Positions 12,581 through 22,669 of a stretch of DNA of 64,000 bases are shown piece after piece. The position numbers and the translations under genes were made by a program. Source of the DNA: Gallionella sp. Its GTDB lineage: Bacteria; Pseudomonadota; Gammaproteobacteria; Burkholderiales; Gallionellaceae. Under the pieces are notes generated by a model that was given only the letters and a program-made list of their open reading frames with translations, was not told the origin of the DNA and did no database searches. Numbering within the stretch: the stretch's first letter is position 1; each line of letters starts with the position of its first letter. The stretch is taken from positions 1 to 64,000 of the forward strand of contig JAQTMZ010000005.1 of the NCBI GenBank assembly GCA_028714075.1, given 5' to 3'.

Positions 12581-12630
12581 CAATAGGCCGAAATATCTAG
12601 ATATAAATATATAGATATTTCGGCCTATTG
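12581..12630. promoter_or_regulatory. 19-bp-arm inverted repeat in the intergenic region upstream of the hemerythrin gene
   Basis: CAATAGGCCGAAATATCTA ... TAGATATTTCGGCCTATTG, exact complement. Confidence 0.85.
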
Positions 12631-12855
12631 TTTTTATAATTCCACCGGTCGAAATATATGTGGCTACCCTCATGAATCTGTCAGATTTATAGCGCGATAA
12701 ATTTATTTTGTGAGCTTTTTATTTGGGTAAGTGTGCTGTTAGCAACCTGGATGTTCTGGCGGCATACATAAAAGTGGAAACCTGACAGATTGTTGGTAGG
12801 GGGCTTTCAAGCGGCGAATATCGCTAAATTTTATAAGAAATAAATTTTAAGGCGA

Positions 12856-13278
12856 ATGATGGCATTGGAGTGGTCGAAACAGCTTAGTGTTGGAAATGCA
12901 ATTATCGATTCCGAACACAAGAATTTGATAGTCATGGTCAACAGTATAGAGCCGATAATTAAGGCAAGGGATGGCGTTGCGCTGTCGCAAGAACTTGAAC
13001 AGATCGAACATTGGTTATGCACTCATTTTGAAAATGAGGAAAGGATTGCATCGGCGGTTGGGTTTGATTTCACCAAAAACAAACTGGAACATCAGGATTT
13101 ACTGAAAGAGTTTCATCGCATAAAAGATGAGTTGATGGCAATGAATGGCATATGGTCTGACAAGGTTGCAAAACAGTACTTTAAATTTCTATGTGATTGG
13201 ATAGCGGGCCACGTTCTTGAAGAAGACATGCTGATGAAGCCAGTGCTGCAAACCCATGAGTATCACTTTCGCGGTTGA
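12856..13278 (+). CDS. Bacteriohemerythrin
   Basis: LEWSKQLSVGNAIIDSEHKNLI..HFENEERIASAVGF..HQDLLKEFH..WIAGHVLEEDMLM. Confidence 0.95.
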   Translation: MMALEWSKQLSVGNAIIDSEHKNLIVMVNSIEPIIKARDGVALSQELEQIEHWLCTHFENEERIASAVGFDFTKNKLEHQDLLKEFHRIKDELMAMNGIWSDKVAKQYFKFLCDWIAGHVLEEDMLMKPVLQTHEYHFRG

Positions 13279-13302
13279 TGAGCAGGCAGTTTCCCTTAAA
13301 AA

Positions 13303-14202
13303 CTACTTGCACAGCAAATTGCTGAGTGCACCGGCCAGATTGGCAAACTGAAAGCGATAGCCGGCAGCGGACATCTTGCCGGGCAATACTTTTTGCCCTT
13401 CCAGCAACAGGCAGGCGCGTTCGCCCATCGCCAGTTTCAGCAGCGGCGCGGGCGCCGCGAACAGCGCAGGGCGATGCAACACTTTCGCCAGGGCCGCAGT
13501 GAATTCCGCATTTGTGACCGGTTGCGGCGCGGTCATGTTATATGGCCCGCTGGCTTGGGCATCGTGCAACAGCCTGAGCAGCATCGCCACATAGTCGTCG
13601 ATATGCACCCAACTCATCCACTGTTTTCCATCGCCCAGGCGCGCGCCCAAACCGAGCTTGAACGGCGGCAGCATGCGCCCCAGCAAACCGCCGTGGCCGC
13701 TTAATATCAAACCGGTGCGCAACAGGCACACCCGCACCCCGGCTTGCTCTGCGGCACGCGCCGCGTCTTCCCACGCGTTGCACAACAGTGCGGCAAAATC
13801 CTCTCCGGCATGCGCCGTCTCGTCCAGCGCGACATCGCCGCGATTGCCGTAATAGCCTACCGCCGAACCGCTTAGCAATACGGTCGGTTTGTGTTTGGCA
13901 GACGCGATATGCCTGACCAGTTCCTGGGTTAAAGTGACGCGGCTGTCCCACAAAACCTGCTTGCGCCGCGCCGTCCAGCGTGCATCGACAATCGGCTCGC
14001 CCGCCAGATTGATAACAGCATCGAAATTTAGCCCGGAATGCCATTCGCCAAGCGATGCCAGCGCATGAACCCCCGCGCCGCATTTAACCGGAACAGATGC
14101 CGGGTTGCGGCTGAACACCGTCAGCTCATGGCCTTCCGCCAGCAATGCCTTGCAAAGTTGCCGGCCGATCAGCCCGGTACCGCCAGTGATAAGAATGCGC
14201 AT
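13303..14202 (-). CDS. TIGR01777-family NAD-dependent epimerase
   Basis: [56 protein letters not shown]; start placed at the internal Met. Confidence 0.92.
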   Translation of the reverse strand: MRILITGGTGLIGRQLCKALLAEGHELTVFSRNPASVPVKCGAGVHALASLGEWHSGLNFDAVINLAGEPIVDARWTARRKQVLWDSRVTLTQELVRHIASAKHKPTVLLSGSAVGYYGNRGDVALDETAHAGEDFAALLCNAWEDAARAAEQAGVRVCLLRTGLILSGHGGLLGRMLPPFKLGLGARLGDGKQWMSWVHIDDYVAMLLRLLHDAQASGPYNMTAPQPVTNAEFTAALAKVLHRPALFAAPAPLLKLAMGERACLLLEGQKVLPGKMSAAGYRFQFANLAGALSNLLCK

Positions 14203-14358
14203 ATAGCCTCCGTTCAATTCCAATCCTATCTGAATCTGCGCAGAGATGCTTTCGGTTTTTACCCAACCTGCAAAAAGGTCGCTGCCCATTTTTGGTTCCG
14301 GTTTACCCAGCTTAGGGTATGATAAAAACAACCAAACGTGCTACATGAGGACGGACGA

Positions 14359-14949
14359 ATGAATGACGCTGTGCAGGAAACGGAACTATCGGAGTTAGAA
14401 AGGCTGGAGTTTAACCGCCGCAGCGATGTGGCGTATGCAGTCGTTCCGGCCGCTGTCCGGCTTTTCAGTGAAAGGGCAAAGCTGGAGGAGCGGATCAAGC
14501 GCACGTCAAAGATAGCCCGCAGTTATTGGTACTGGATCGTTATTGCAGGGGGGGTTGTCCTTAACTACTTCTTGTCGGATGAAGGCCATAAAATTACCTG
14601 GGGGACAGGAGTCGCGTTATTGACTATTTTCATGTGGTATTCGAAACAGTATGAACTTGGGCAACTGGAGTCGCAGCGCGACAAATACAACGGAAGGCTT
14701 TATGAAATGGAAGTGATCTGGAATGGCGCGACAGGCAGCCATATCACTTTCTGGGACATCAACAGGTTTGCAGGCGAGTTTGGCTTTGACAGAGAGGCCG
14801 AGGTTTTTTGCGATTGGTGGACAACGCAATCAACATCGATTCTTGCCAGGGTATGTGAACGGGGAACGGCAGAGAAAATAGTTGAGGAATTGGCAAAGCG
14901 TCAGGCCAAGCTCCGGGAAGATCTCCGTGATTTCCGCATCATTCGGTAG
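14359..14949 (+). CDS. Hypothetical membrane protein
   Basis: YWYWIVIAGGVVLNYFLSD and TGVALLTIFMWY hydrophobic segments. Confidence 0.6.
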   Translation: MNDAVQETELSELERLEFNRRSDVAYAVVPAAVRLFSERAKLEERIKRTSKIARSYWYWIVIAGGVVLNYFLSDEGHKITWGTGVALLTIFMWYSKQYELGQLESQRDKYNGRLYEMEVIWNGATGSHITFWDINRFAGEFGFDREAEVFCDWWTTQSTSILARVCERGTAEKIVEELAKRQAKLREDLRDFRIIR

Positions 14950-15022
14950 ATGCGGGCAGCTTCGCAAGTTTACGATCTGACCCTGTTGAGGCGCTTCCGC
15001 GAATATGCGGGAAAAAGTAAAC

Positions 15023-15050
15023 AAAAACGACACCGCGAAGGTGTCGTTTT
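15023..15050 (-). terminator. Rho-independent terminator, probably the original ssrA terminator displaced by integration
   Basis: Minus strand AACGACACC-TTCGC-GGTGTCGTTTTTG hairpin plus T-run. Confidence 0.75.
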
Positions 15051-15056
15051 CGTTTG

Positions 15057-15080
15057 TTGGTGGGACGGCGGCTATTGAAC
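15057..15080 (-). repeat. Distal attachment-like degenerate copy of the tmRNA 3' end
   Basis: TTGGTGG-GACGGCGGCTATTGAAC versus TTGGTGGAGACGGCGGGAATTGAAC at 24145. Confidence 0.65.
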
Positions 15081-15119
15081 ATTGGCGTATTTGCTAGATT
15101 TACGCCGTTGTCTTGTCGG

Positions 15120-15143
15120 TATTACCCCCAATATTACCCCCAC
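15120..15143. repeat. Left-end candidate integrase arm repeats ATTACCCCCA
   Basis: attacccccaatattacccccac; matching repeats at 23944-24000. Confidence 0.65.
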
Positions 15144-15498
15144 GCGCAAACCGTGACTGGCAAAGTCCGCCCACTGTGGAATCCCACAGGTTAAAAAAAT
15201 ATTTTTCCGCGATCAAACCCTAAAACCGGAAAATTCATTGATTTTGTTGACTTTGAACGCGTTAAAAATACCTGTAACTGATTGAAAATTAACTTGAACT
15301 TTTGCGGGCTTATAGTATCATATTGCTTGCAATCGCAAATTGCTGGCACGCCAAGCGCCAGCAGCGAGCCCCAGAAACCTACTTTCCGGCATGACCGGGA
15401 TACGGGGGGCAGGTGGATTCAGGCCAGCGCAATGCTGGCTCCTCCAAAATAGCGCAACCCGTTGATAAATCAACGGACTAGCACTATTTGGAGGCTGT

Positions 15499-15714
15499 AT
15501 GCAACAAATCCGATTTATAGGTTTGCCGCAAGTTTGCGGCATGACGGGCCTATCGAAGACGTCCTGTTACACTATTCACGACTTCCCGAAACCCATAAAA
15601 ATCAAGGGTTCTGGCGCACCCGCGCAGGGCGGCGCGCGATGGGTTGAGTCAGAGGTACAAGATTGGATGCAATCGCGCATCCAGTTGCGTGATGCCGCGC
15701 AGGGAGGGGTGTAA
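15499..15714 (+). CDS. AlpA-family transcriptional regulator
   Basis: IRFIGLPQVCGMTGLSKTSCYTIHDFPKPIKIKGSGAPAQGGARWVESEVQDWMQSRI. Confidence 0.88.
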   Translation: MQQIRFIGLPQVCGMTGLSKTSCYTIHDFPKPIKIKGSGAPAQGGARWVESEVQDWMQSRIQLRDAAQGGV

Positions 15715-15716
15715 TC

Positions 15717-16607
15717 ATGAAGACCTTTCACTCCGCCGATCTTCTCGCCACCCCACCAAAGCCCATTCAATATATCGTGGACGGGCTATTGCCGCTTGGC
15801 GGAGGAGGCGATACCAGTGGCATGCCGGACTCCGGCAAATCCACAATTCTGCTTAGCATGGCCGCAGCCATATCGACTGGTGCGCCATGGTACGGGCTCA
15901 AGACCGCACAAACACCAACCGCTTGGATTACCGGCGAAGCGAGCGGTAGCGATGCGATACAGCGCGATCTGCACCGCCTGAAGGTCAAAGAGTCTGACAT
16001 TCTGTTTTTTCTGCCCGACGATGTGCTGTTCCGGTGGGTTGACGACCAGTGGATCACGACCGCGAATGGGCGCGCGGTCATCGACCGGATCCGCGAGTTG
16101 AGCATCGGGTTTATGGTCATGGACACGATCGGGAGCCTGGTTGCCGGGCTCAAAGAAGTCGACAACGACCAGCAGCGTCAGCTTGCGCGGCATCTTCGCG
16201 ATGAACTTCACGGCTTGACGTTTCAAACGATCTCGCACACCAACCAGGCCAGTGCGCGCGATGAATTGTCGTGGCGGCTGCATTACCTGAGCCGGGCTGG
16301 TGGCAATGGCTTCCCCGGCTTTGGCCGTTGGGCTGCTGGCGTGTCCCGGTTGCAATGCCACCGGCCAATCAACGCTGCGCTGGAAAAAAACGAAGGCGAG
16401 GCGTTCGGCATCAGCGGGAATGATGTAAAGGCTAAAAAGCTGGTGGCGTTTGGCGTCAGTAAGAATAACGAAGCGCCGCCCGCCGTTTGGACTCATCAGC
16501 ACCCCGCTATATTCGAGATTCGCCGGGATGGTGGGCTTGTGCTGGTGGTGGATGGGAGAGATGAAAAGAATGTAGAGGAGGCGCGCCATGACATCCCTCC
16601 ATACTGA
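15717..16607 (+). CDS. RepA/RecA-like AAA ATPase (replication helicase type)
   Basis: Walker A GMPDSGKSTILLSMAAAISTG; Walker B-like GFMVMDTIGSL. Confidence 0.75.
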   Translation: MKTFHSADLLATPPKPIQYIVDGLLPLGGGGDTSGMPDSGKSTILLSMAAAISTGAPWYGLKTAQTPTAWITGEASGSDAIQRDLHRLKVKESDILFFLPDDVLFRWVDDQWITTANGRAVIDRIRELSIGFMVMDTIGSLVAGLKEVDNDQQRQLARHLRDELHGLTFQTISHTNQASARDELSWRLHYLSRAGGNGFPGFGRWAAGVSRLQCHRPINAALEKNEGEAFGISGNDVKAKKLVAFGVSKNNEAPPAVWTHQHPAIFEIRRDGGLVLVVDGRDEKNVEEARHDIPPY

Positions 16608-17418
16608 TTTAGTCAAGACCCCAACGAGCGCATGTCGCATCCCTATATTTGCACCCACGCGCCGCCCGCTGGCAAAAACGGCATGGTGGGTTGATACGTC
16701 ATGGGGGCATGCAGTCATCACTGGCAGGTTAGGGCAGCAGCACCGTGACTTGCTGGATGCCGCACGGATGGTGGCAGAGCGCGAGGACTGGACTACAGAC
16801 GGACGGCTACACCTGCTTGTAGATCCCGCTAAATTGCGTGCTGCAATGGGCGGCGATGCCGTCAACTGGCCACTACTCAAGACGTGGCTCACCGACCTCG
16901 CGCAGGCCATCGTTGACTACCACGTCAACAAGCCGGACATAAACGGTTACGGTGACGGGTTCGGCGGGCTTTTATCGGATGTGAGGGTAGCGAACACAAC
17001 CCAACTGCCTATAACCCGCCCCGGCGCATGGATGGGGGGAAGGCAGTTTATGCGAATCAGTTTTGGGGTGGGCTGGTCACGGCTCATTGCGGACGACAAT
17101 GCGACCCGGTATCCCGTCCGGCAAGTCGTAGCCCTCAAGCACGGCTTTAGCCAGGCCGTAGCGCGCTATTGCTTGTCGCACGCTACTGTGAGGGATACCG
17201 TAGCGGGATTGATGCTTAAGCTGGATGCGCAGGGCGAGTTGAGGAAAAGGCGGAGAGAGCTGGCCGCCGACACCGCCGAACTTGCAGCGCTTGGCATCAT
17301 CATCGAAGGCGACAAAATCAGCACGGAGCGGAAGCAAAGTCCAGGTGACCGGAAGCAAAGTCCAGGTGACCGGAAGCAAAGTCCAGGTGAAACGCCCCCT
17401 TTATCAATAGATCAATAG
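16588..17418 (+). CDS. Replication-associated hypothetical protein with C-terminal tandem repeat
   Basis: Overlaps the upstream ATPase gene; C-terminus RKQSPGDRKQSPGDRKQSPGE. Confidence 0.55.
   Translation: MTSLHTDLVKTPTSACRIPIFAPTRRPLAKTAWWVDTSWGHAVITGRLGQQHRDLLDAARMVAEREDWTTDGRLHLLVDPAKLRAAMGGDAVNWPLLKTWLTDLAQAIVDYHVNKPDINGYGDGFGGLLSDVRVANTTQLPITRPGAWMGGRQFMRISFGVGWSRLIADDNATRYPVRQVVALKHGFSQAVARYCLSHATVRDTVAGLMLKLDAQGELRKRRRELAADTAELAALGIIIEGDKISTERKQSPGDRKQSPGDRKQSPGETPPLSIDQ
17329..17391 (+). repeat. 21-bp tandem repeat x3 (CGGAAGCAAAGTCCAGGTGAC)
   Basis: cggaagcaaagtccaggtgac repeated in frame at the gene 3' end. Confidence 0.9.
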
Positions 17419-17459
17419 ATCAATAGGGCGGGGCTCCAAAAGTCGCCCGCCCATAAAAA

Positions 17460-17600
17460 CCAAAGTCAAAAGCTAAGTCAAGGTCAAAAGCGGAAGTGTC
17501 AAAAGAGTCGGGACAGTCAAGAACAAATGCCAAATCAGATACCAGCCGCTCCCGTTGGTCGCTCTCGGTTTGCAGACCTCCTTTGACACTTCCGTTTTTG
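17460..17600. repeat. Direct and inverted GTCAAAAG-type repeats (possible iteron/origin region)
   Basis: Three GTCAAAAG units near 17466-17505; inverted pair CGGAAGTGTCAAA / TTTGACACTTCCG. Confidence 0.5.
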
Positions 17601-17736
17601 ATCTTGGTTTTATGAGCGGAGCGGCAGAATAACTGTATACGACTGTCTACACGCGTATTCACGGAGTGAACTAGGGCTATATCAGATAACGGTTGCAGGC
17701 GTATACAGATTACGAACTAATAAAGGAGACAGCGAC

Positions 17737-18066
17737 ATGAACAATGAGATAAGCACCAAGCCGATTTCAGCAAGAGTTTCGCCGGACATTTATCAAAGCA
17801 TCCAGCGAAAATCATTACAGCTTGGTATAACGAAGAGCGAGATTGTTGCGCTGGCACTTGCCGAATTCTTCAATGAGGAACGGGCGGCAGACAGCATCAG
17901 CACATCGCATCAGATGCTGGCCGAGCAAATCAAGAGGATTGCCGTAAAGCAAGATCAGTATGGTGCGCTGTTTTGCCAGGCCTTTGCGGCAGACAACACC
18001 AGGGATGTACGCGAAAACCTTGTTAAACGTGCCAACCGTATAGCCAATTTATCAGTGGAGGGTTAA
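17737..18066 (+). CDS. Ribbon-helix-helix-like protein
   Basis: ISARVSPDIYQSIQRKSLQLGITKSEIVALALAEFF; ggagacagcgacATG start. Confidence 0.6.
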   Translation: MNNEISTKPISARVSPDIYQSIQRKSLQLGITKSEIVALALAEFFNEERAADSISTSHQMLAEQIKRIAVKQDQYGALFCQAFAADNTRDVRENLVKRANRIANLSVEG

Positions 18067-18068
18067 CC

Positions 18069-18527
18069 ATGGACATCGGCGAAATCAAGTCAAAGGCTTT
18101 AGCTGGGGCGACGAAGAAGGAGCTGGTCGCAATGTTTATTGAAGCTGGCTGTTCGCAAGCAACGGCCTATCGTCGTGCGGACGCCATGATGCAAGAAATC
18201 GAGGCGGAGATCGTCGCCAAGATTCAGGGAAAACAAAACGAGGCGATAGATCAAATGGATCTGCCGCGCATATACGACATGCTTATGCGAGTTATCGCCT
18301 GGACGACTTGGGCGGAGCGCGCAACTAGACGAGACCCCAAGGCGGATATTCACTGGCGTACTATGGCGATGGAGTTGAGGCAAGCGCTAAAGGAAACTGG
18401 CTGTCCGATGAGCTATATTGAGGCAGCAATGTACAGCGGCCATGATTCTGACTACGATCCAATCGGCCACCAAAAAGTTACCTATGAGGCCATGATGGAG
18501 CGTGAGAAAAAATTGAGAATCGACTAA
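18069..18527 (+). CDS. HTH-containing hypothetical protein
   Basis: ATKKELVAMFIEAGCSQATAYRRADAMMQEIEAEI. Confidence 0.5.
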   Translation: MDIGEIKSKALAGATKKELVAMFIEAGCSQATAYRRADAMMQEIEAEIVAKIQGKQNEAIDQMDLPRIYDMLMRVIAWTTWAERATRRDPKADIHWRTMAMELRQALKETGCPMSYIEAAMYSGHDSDYDPIGHQKVTYEAMMEREKKLRID

Positions 18528-19017
18528 ATCGGTCATCGGATATGGGCTGAATTTGGCGTGAGAATGCTTTGAGAAAAGGGGTTTATTTCCGCTGAAAAAT
18601 GGTACAGGGTAGGGGGAAGTCGGACATTTTCGGCAAGCCTCAAATTCCGCTACCCCGCCTGGTCAGGCTACGCCCGACACCCAAACCCAATCGGCATCAC
18701 TCGGCACTTCGTTTCTCGCTAGGTAGTCTTGGTGGAATGCTTGCTGGTATGTGGTTATGTTTTGAGTGCCGGCTTTCAAGCGGTGGAGTAACATGGCACG
18801 CTAGACCGGTATGTGCCAATTTCGGTCTGTCAGGGTTAAAATCATTCAGCCTGTTAGGCTCGTTGAAGACGAAACTGTCAGGTAGCCCCCGCCAAGGCTT
18901 AAGGGAGCTATGCGGTGGGTAATAGGATAGAATCACAATTAAGATCACGTCTTCATAATTAAAGTTGTTCAACCTGCTGTATCAATCAAAAAGTGTTAGT
19001 AAGTTTAGGGGAACGCA

Positions 19018-20526
19018 TTGCCTAGAAGAAAATGGAAAGAACCAGCAGCTAACGTTCTGGAAGAGCATCTAAAGACGTATCCATGCCCTAAAAGCTGTTC
19101 AACTCACCAGCGCATGGTTGAGTTATTCGGTGTTTCCACTGCTGATATTGATAACGATGTCCGGACGAATAACACAAAAGTCCCGCTCTCCAAGCAAATG
19201 GTCAATGGGTTCAAGATGAGGGAGCTCATTGCCACTACGGTGCGCCTATTTGGGCAAGGACTTATGGGCGGACAGCTAGCAGACTTTCCAAAAATCAATT
19301 CGGAGTATTCTTCAAATCCGGCACGGCTGATGGGATTTGCATTCGGTGCAATCTCTGACTTTTGCTTCAATATTGAGTATGTCAGACGCATTACGGACAA
19401 GCGGTGGTCGTATTGCGCCAAGGCGAACGACAACAGGGTTTATTACCCCTATCTTGGTGTGTGCCCTCATTGCATAACAAGAGTCGAGAAACCCACACAA
19501 GCTGTCCTAGGTGCAGATTCAGATGCAAGCAATGCAGAAAAAGAGTCTCGAGCTAGATATTTCGGGAACAAGATTGAAAGTCACCACGTTGGGCGTATTG
19601 GTGAAAGAGTGATTGTTTATATTCTCGATCTCCTTACTAAGTCAAGGTTCGAGGATTCCACAACGCTGATGGTTTTTGATGACCAGCATGATGTTGATGC
19701 AGCAATCTTTTTCGATGGTATCGGAGTACTTGCGCAAATAAAGGCTAGTCCGTTGATATTGCTCCCCGTTATGTCAAAGCTAAGCGCTCCCTTAACAGAT
19801 GGCGTATCTGACAGCACCGGACTACCTGAAAAGCGCAAAGACCACACATTTACGGATTTTGCGGCATCAGAACATGAATTGAGTCTGTATTTTTCGCTTG
19901 ATGACACCAGCCTTTCAATTGGGAAGAAAGATGGAAAGAATTGGCCGTACGAGCCAATGCTGAGCCAGTTGGACGAAAAAACCGTAATGAAAATTATCGA
20001 AAACTGGTTGTCGATATATTTATCCTTTGAGATACCAAAAAAAGAGCGTGAGGGCGAGGATGTGAGTCGCGCCTACCTTACATCTGGGTGGGGGGCGCCA
20101 ATTGACGACAACAAGACTAAATCCGGCCTAGCCCGCTCAGACAACATGATGAAGGGTACATATGCCAGCCTAAAATATGGTGCGTACTATGTGCAAGGAT
20201 GTCAGCGAAAAACACTTAAGACTACGCTGGTCGCTAACATAGACCCCGCACATCAATATGCGGACTATTTAGAAAAGCTTGAGGACATTCGTTGGGGACA
20301 CAAGGGGGATTTTATTCCCGTTGATGTCAATGATGGCCCAGACATTTATTCAATTGAAGCAAAGAAGCTCACATACCTCTTTGACAGCGTATTTACGTTC
20401 AATCGGCAAATTATGAATGATGCGCAACTTGCGGATGCCTGGAATTTAGGTGGTTTTATCAAGCGTCTGGCGAATAATGAACTTGGTGAGTTTCTAGAAG
20501 ATTGGGGTAGTGTTGATGAGGAGTAA
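19018..20526 (+). CDS. Putative type II restriction endonuclease (PD-(D/E)XK-like)
   Basis: IESHHVGRIGERVIVYILDLL...DDQHDVDAAIFFDGIGVLAQIKASPL (D-x-QxK pattern); overlaps the following DNA methylase. Confidence 0.6.
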   Translation: MPRRKWKEPAANVLEEHLKTYPCPKSCSTHQRMVELFGVSTADIDNDVRTNNTKVPLSKQMVNGFKMRELIATTVRLFGQGLMGGQLADFPKINSEYSSNPARLMGFAFGAISDFCFNIEYVRRITDKRWSYCAKANDNRVYYPYLGVCPHCITRVEKPTQAVLGADSDASNAEKESRARYFGNKIESHHVGRIGERVIVYILDLLTKSRFEDSTTLMVFDDQHDVDAAIFFDGIGVLAQIKASPLILLPVMSKLSAPLTDGVSDSTGLPEKRKDHTFTDFAASEHELSLYFSLDDTSLSIGKKDGKNWPYEPMLSQLDEKTVMKIIENWLSIYLSFEIPKKEREGEDVSRAYLTSGWGAPIDDNKTKSGLARSDNMMKGTYASLKYGAYYVQGCQRKTLKTTLVANIDPAHQYADYLEKLEDIRWGHKGDFIPVDVNDGPDIYSIEAKKLTYLFDSVFTFNRQIMNDAQLADAWNLGGFIKRLANNELGEFLEDWGSVDEE

Positions 20527-22399
20527 TTCAAGACGTTATCTTATTGTCACCCTCAGGCACAACATTGGAATCGAAAGCGATGTAAAGCTGGCACTTGATG
20601 AATTTTCAGCAATTTGCAGCTTGCCGTCTTCTAAATCAATCCGTCAAATTGAGTCGGCGGAAGAGTTGTCGGCAATTCTGCGCAATCTGGAAGTAAACAA
20701 CCAGGCTTCAAGACTGCTAACGCACAACTTACGTCAAGATGGTGCAGTAGCTTTTGCAATTGAAGGCGTAACCGCAAAACAGTTCGAAGCAGTGTTGAAG
20801 AATTGTGCCTTTGGACAGGAGGTGTTGTATCTCTCTTCTCAGCAAGTGCAGATAGATGATTTGCTCTGCAAGAAGTTGTCGCGTGAATTTGTAGTCTCAG
20901 AGAAGGGGATTGGCGTTCGGGGAATAACGCTTTCCTCCTTGCTTGATTACAGTACCAAGATGGTTTCAAACAGAATGGCAGGAGGCAATGTTTCGGTTGC
21001 GCTTGATGCTTTAGTAGATTACTTGCTTGACGAAATTGAGCCTAGAAACGGAATGCTCGCGGCGATACGGGGGGCATTAGATGCAAAGAAAACTACGCTC
21101 TATCTGACGCACGAGTTGCACCTATACAAGGGGAAGTTCTTCCCCAGAATGGTTCGCAGTCTAATGAACCGTTTCTTGGTGAAGCCCAATAGCTTAGTTG
21201 TCGACCCATTTGCTGGAAGTGGAACTGCTCTACTTGAGGCTTCTTTGCTGGGACATGCCTCGATTGGGATTGATGTTGACCCCACATCTGTACTGATTAG
21301 CTCTCAAAAGCTGACTCCAAAAGATATTGATCCAATTGCAATGCAAGATGCCTGCGTTGCTATCTATGATGCTGTAAATGGCAATGAAGAAACGCTATTC
21401 ACAACCAGTCACTATAGCTTGGGTGGTTGGGAAAAATTCAAGGTTGATGCGCCTGAGCCAATGCGTAGCAGACTTATTAAGCGTGGGAATGAAGAAGGAT
21501 ATGACCTTCTTGGTGAAGTTGAAAATGACTCAGCTAAAGCCTTGTGTCTAATCAGCCAATTGCCAGTTGAGATTCAGCCAATTATGCGTGTGTGCTTATC
21601 TCATGCGCTGACAAAAAAGCTGAGACTGCGTTTTGTGGGCATTGGTAATGGTCGCTTTACAATCGATGTGGCAAAGGCTGGCGTACTAGATATGTTCGTC
21701 AAGAAGGCATTTCACATCGTTGCGATTAATGAAATATTTTTTTGGCTGAAGCGATATGGAATGGAATTTCCTGTTGCAGAAGTTATTAGAGGCTCAGCAA
21801 AGGATTTTCACAGATTGCTAGGTGGTAGAAAAGCGGATTTGATATTGACTAGCCCTCCTTACATTCCTGCATCCTCAGGAAGAGAGCACTATGCTAGGGC
21901 AAGAGCCATTCCGCTTGTATTTACAGGCGCTGCGACTCTAGAGGAGCTAGACCATCTTGACGAGGCATTCATTGGCGAAATGTCTGCTCAGACAGATACG
22001 CTTCACCTCGAACAGGCTATGCCGCCAGCTATCAAGAGAACCTTGACGTTTTTGCGTGAGGATAAACAACGGCTACCAAAATATTTGCCTACACTTAACT
22101 ATTACGTTGATCTTGAAAAGGTATTGATAAATACCCGACAGAGTTTAAGTGACAAAGGTAAAGCTCTATTTGTCGTCGCCTCTGCGCATACCTTTTACAT
22201 TCATAAAACAAAGGAAATATTGCACACGGTTGATGCAGTAACGGCGATTTCTGAATTGGGGGTCAAGGCTGGCTTAAAGCTAGAGGAAGTAATTCATATC
22301 CCTCTCAAGAAATCTGGCGGCCTGAATGCAAGACCTCGTTCTACCGATGAATATAGTGAATCGGTAGTTGTGTTTTCAAGATATGACTCCAAAAGTTAA
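20516..22399 (+). CDS. DNA methyltransferase (N4/N6 amino type) with long N-terminal extension
   Basis: VVDPFAGSGTALLEASLLG (SAM motif) and LILTSPPYIPASSGREHYARAR (catalytic SPPY). Confidence 0.85.
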   Translation: MRSNSRRYLIVTLRHNIGIESDVKLALDEFSAICSLPSSKSIRQIESAEELSAILRNLEVNNQASRLLTHNLRQDGAVAFAIEGVTAKQFEAVLKNCAFGQEVLYLSSQQVQIDDLLCKKLSREFVVSEKGIGVRGITLSSLLDYSTKMVSNRMAGGNVSVALDALVDYLLDEIEPRNGMLAAIRGALDAKKTTLYLTHELHLYKGKFFPRMVRSLMNRFLVKPNSLVVDPFAGSGTALLEASLLGHASIGIDVDPTSVLISSQKLTPKDIDPIAMQDACVAIYDAVNGNEETLFTTSHYSLGGWEKFKVDAPEPMRSRLIKRGNEEGYDLLGEVENDSAKALCLISQLPVEIQPIMRVCLSHALTKKLRLRFVGIGNGRFTIDVAKAGVLDMFVKKAFHIVAINEIFFWLKRYGMEFPVAEVIRGSAKDFHRLLGGRKADLILTSPPYIPASSGREHYARARAIPLVFTGAATLEELDHLDEAFIGEMSAQTDTLHLEQAMPPAIKRTLTFLREDKQRLPKYLPTLNYYVDLEKVLINTRQSLSDKGKALFVVASAHTFYIHKTKEILHTVDAVTAISELGVKAGLKLEEVIHIPLKKSGGLNARPRSTDEYSESVVVFSRYDSKS

Positions 22400-22669
22400 C
22401 TCTATATGTCAAGGGAGCAGAATGTAGATGTTGAGCGTTCAAAACTACCAATGGCCAGCGACAAAATAAACAGAACTAAAGAGCTCGGCATCGCATTTGA
22501 TTTGAACTGGCGTTAAAGACCGCTTCGTGTCGAGAACTGCTGATCACCAATGCTCGCTAACGGGCAGTATGTTTTTCTTATTCTTTCCTGCGTTGCGCTG
22601 CTGATGTTGATGATCCGTCTGCGTCCATCAGTACCTGAACATAAGCACGATATTGATATGAGTAGATAA

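Noticed and set aside
12581-12630. Rho-independent terminator reading of the 19-bp inverted repeat
   Set aside because: A T-run follows on the plus strand, but no plus-strand gene lies upstream for more than 1 kb and the half-sites recur at another promoter; kept as a regulatory candidate instead, not fully excluded.
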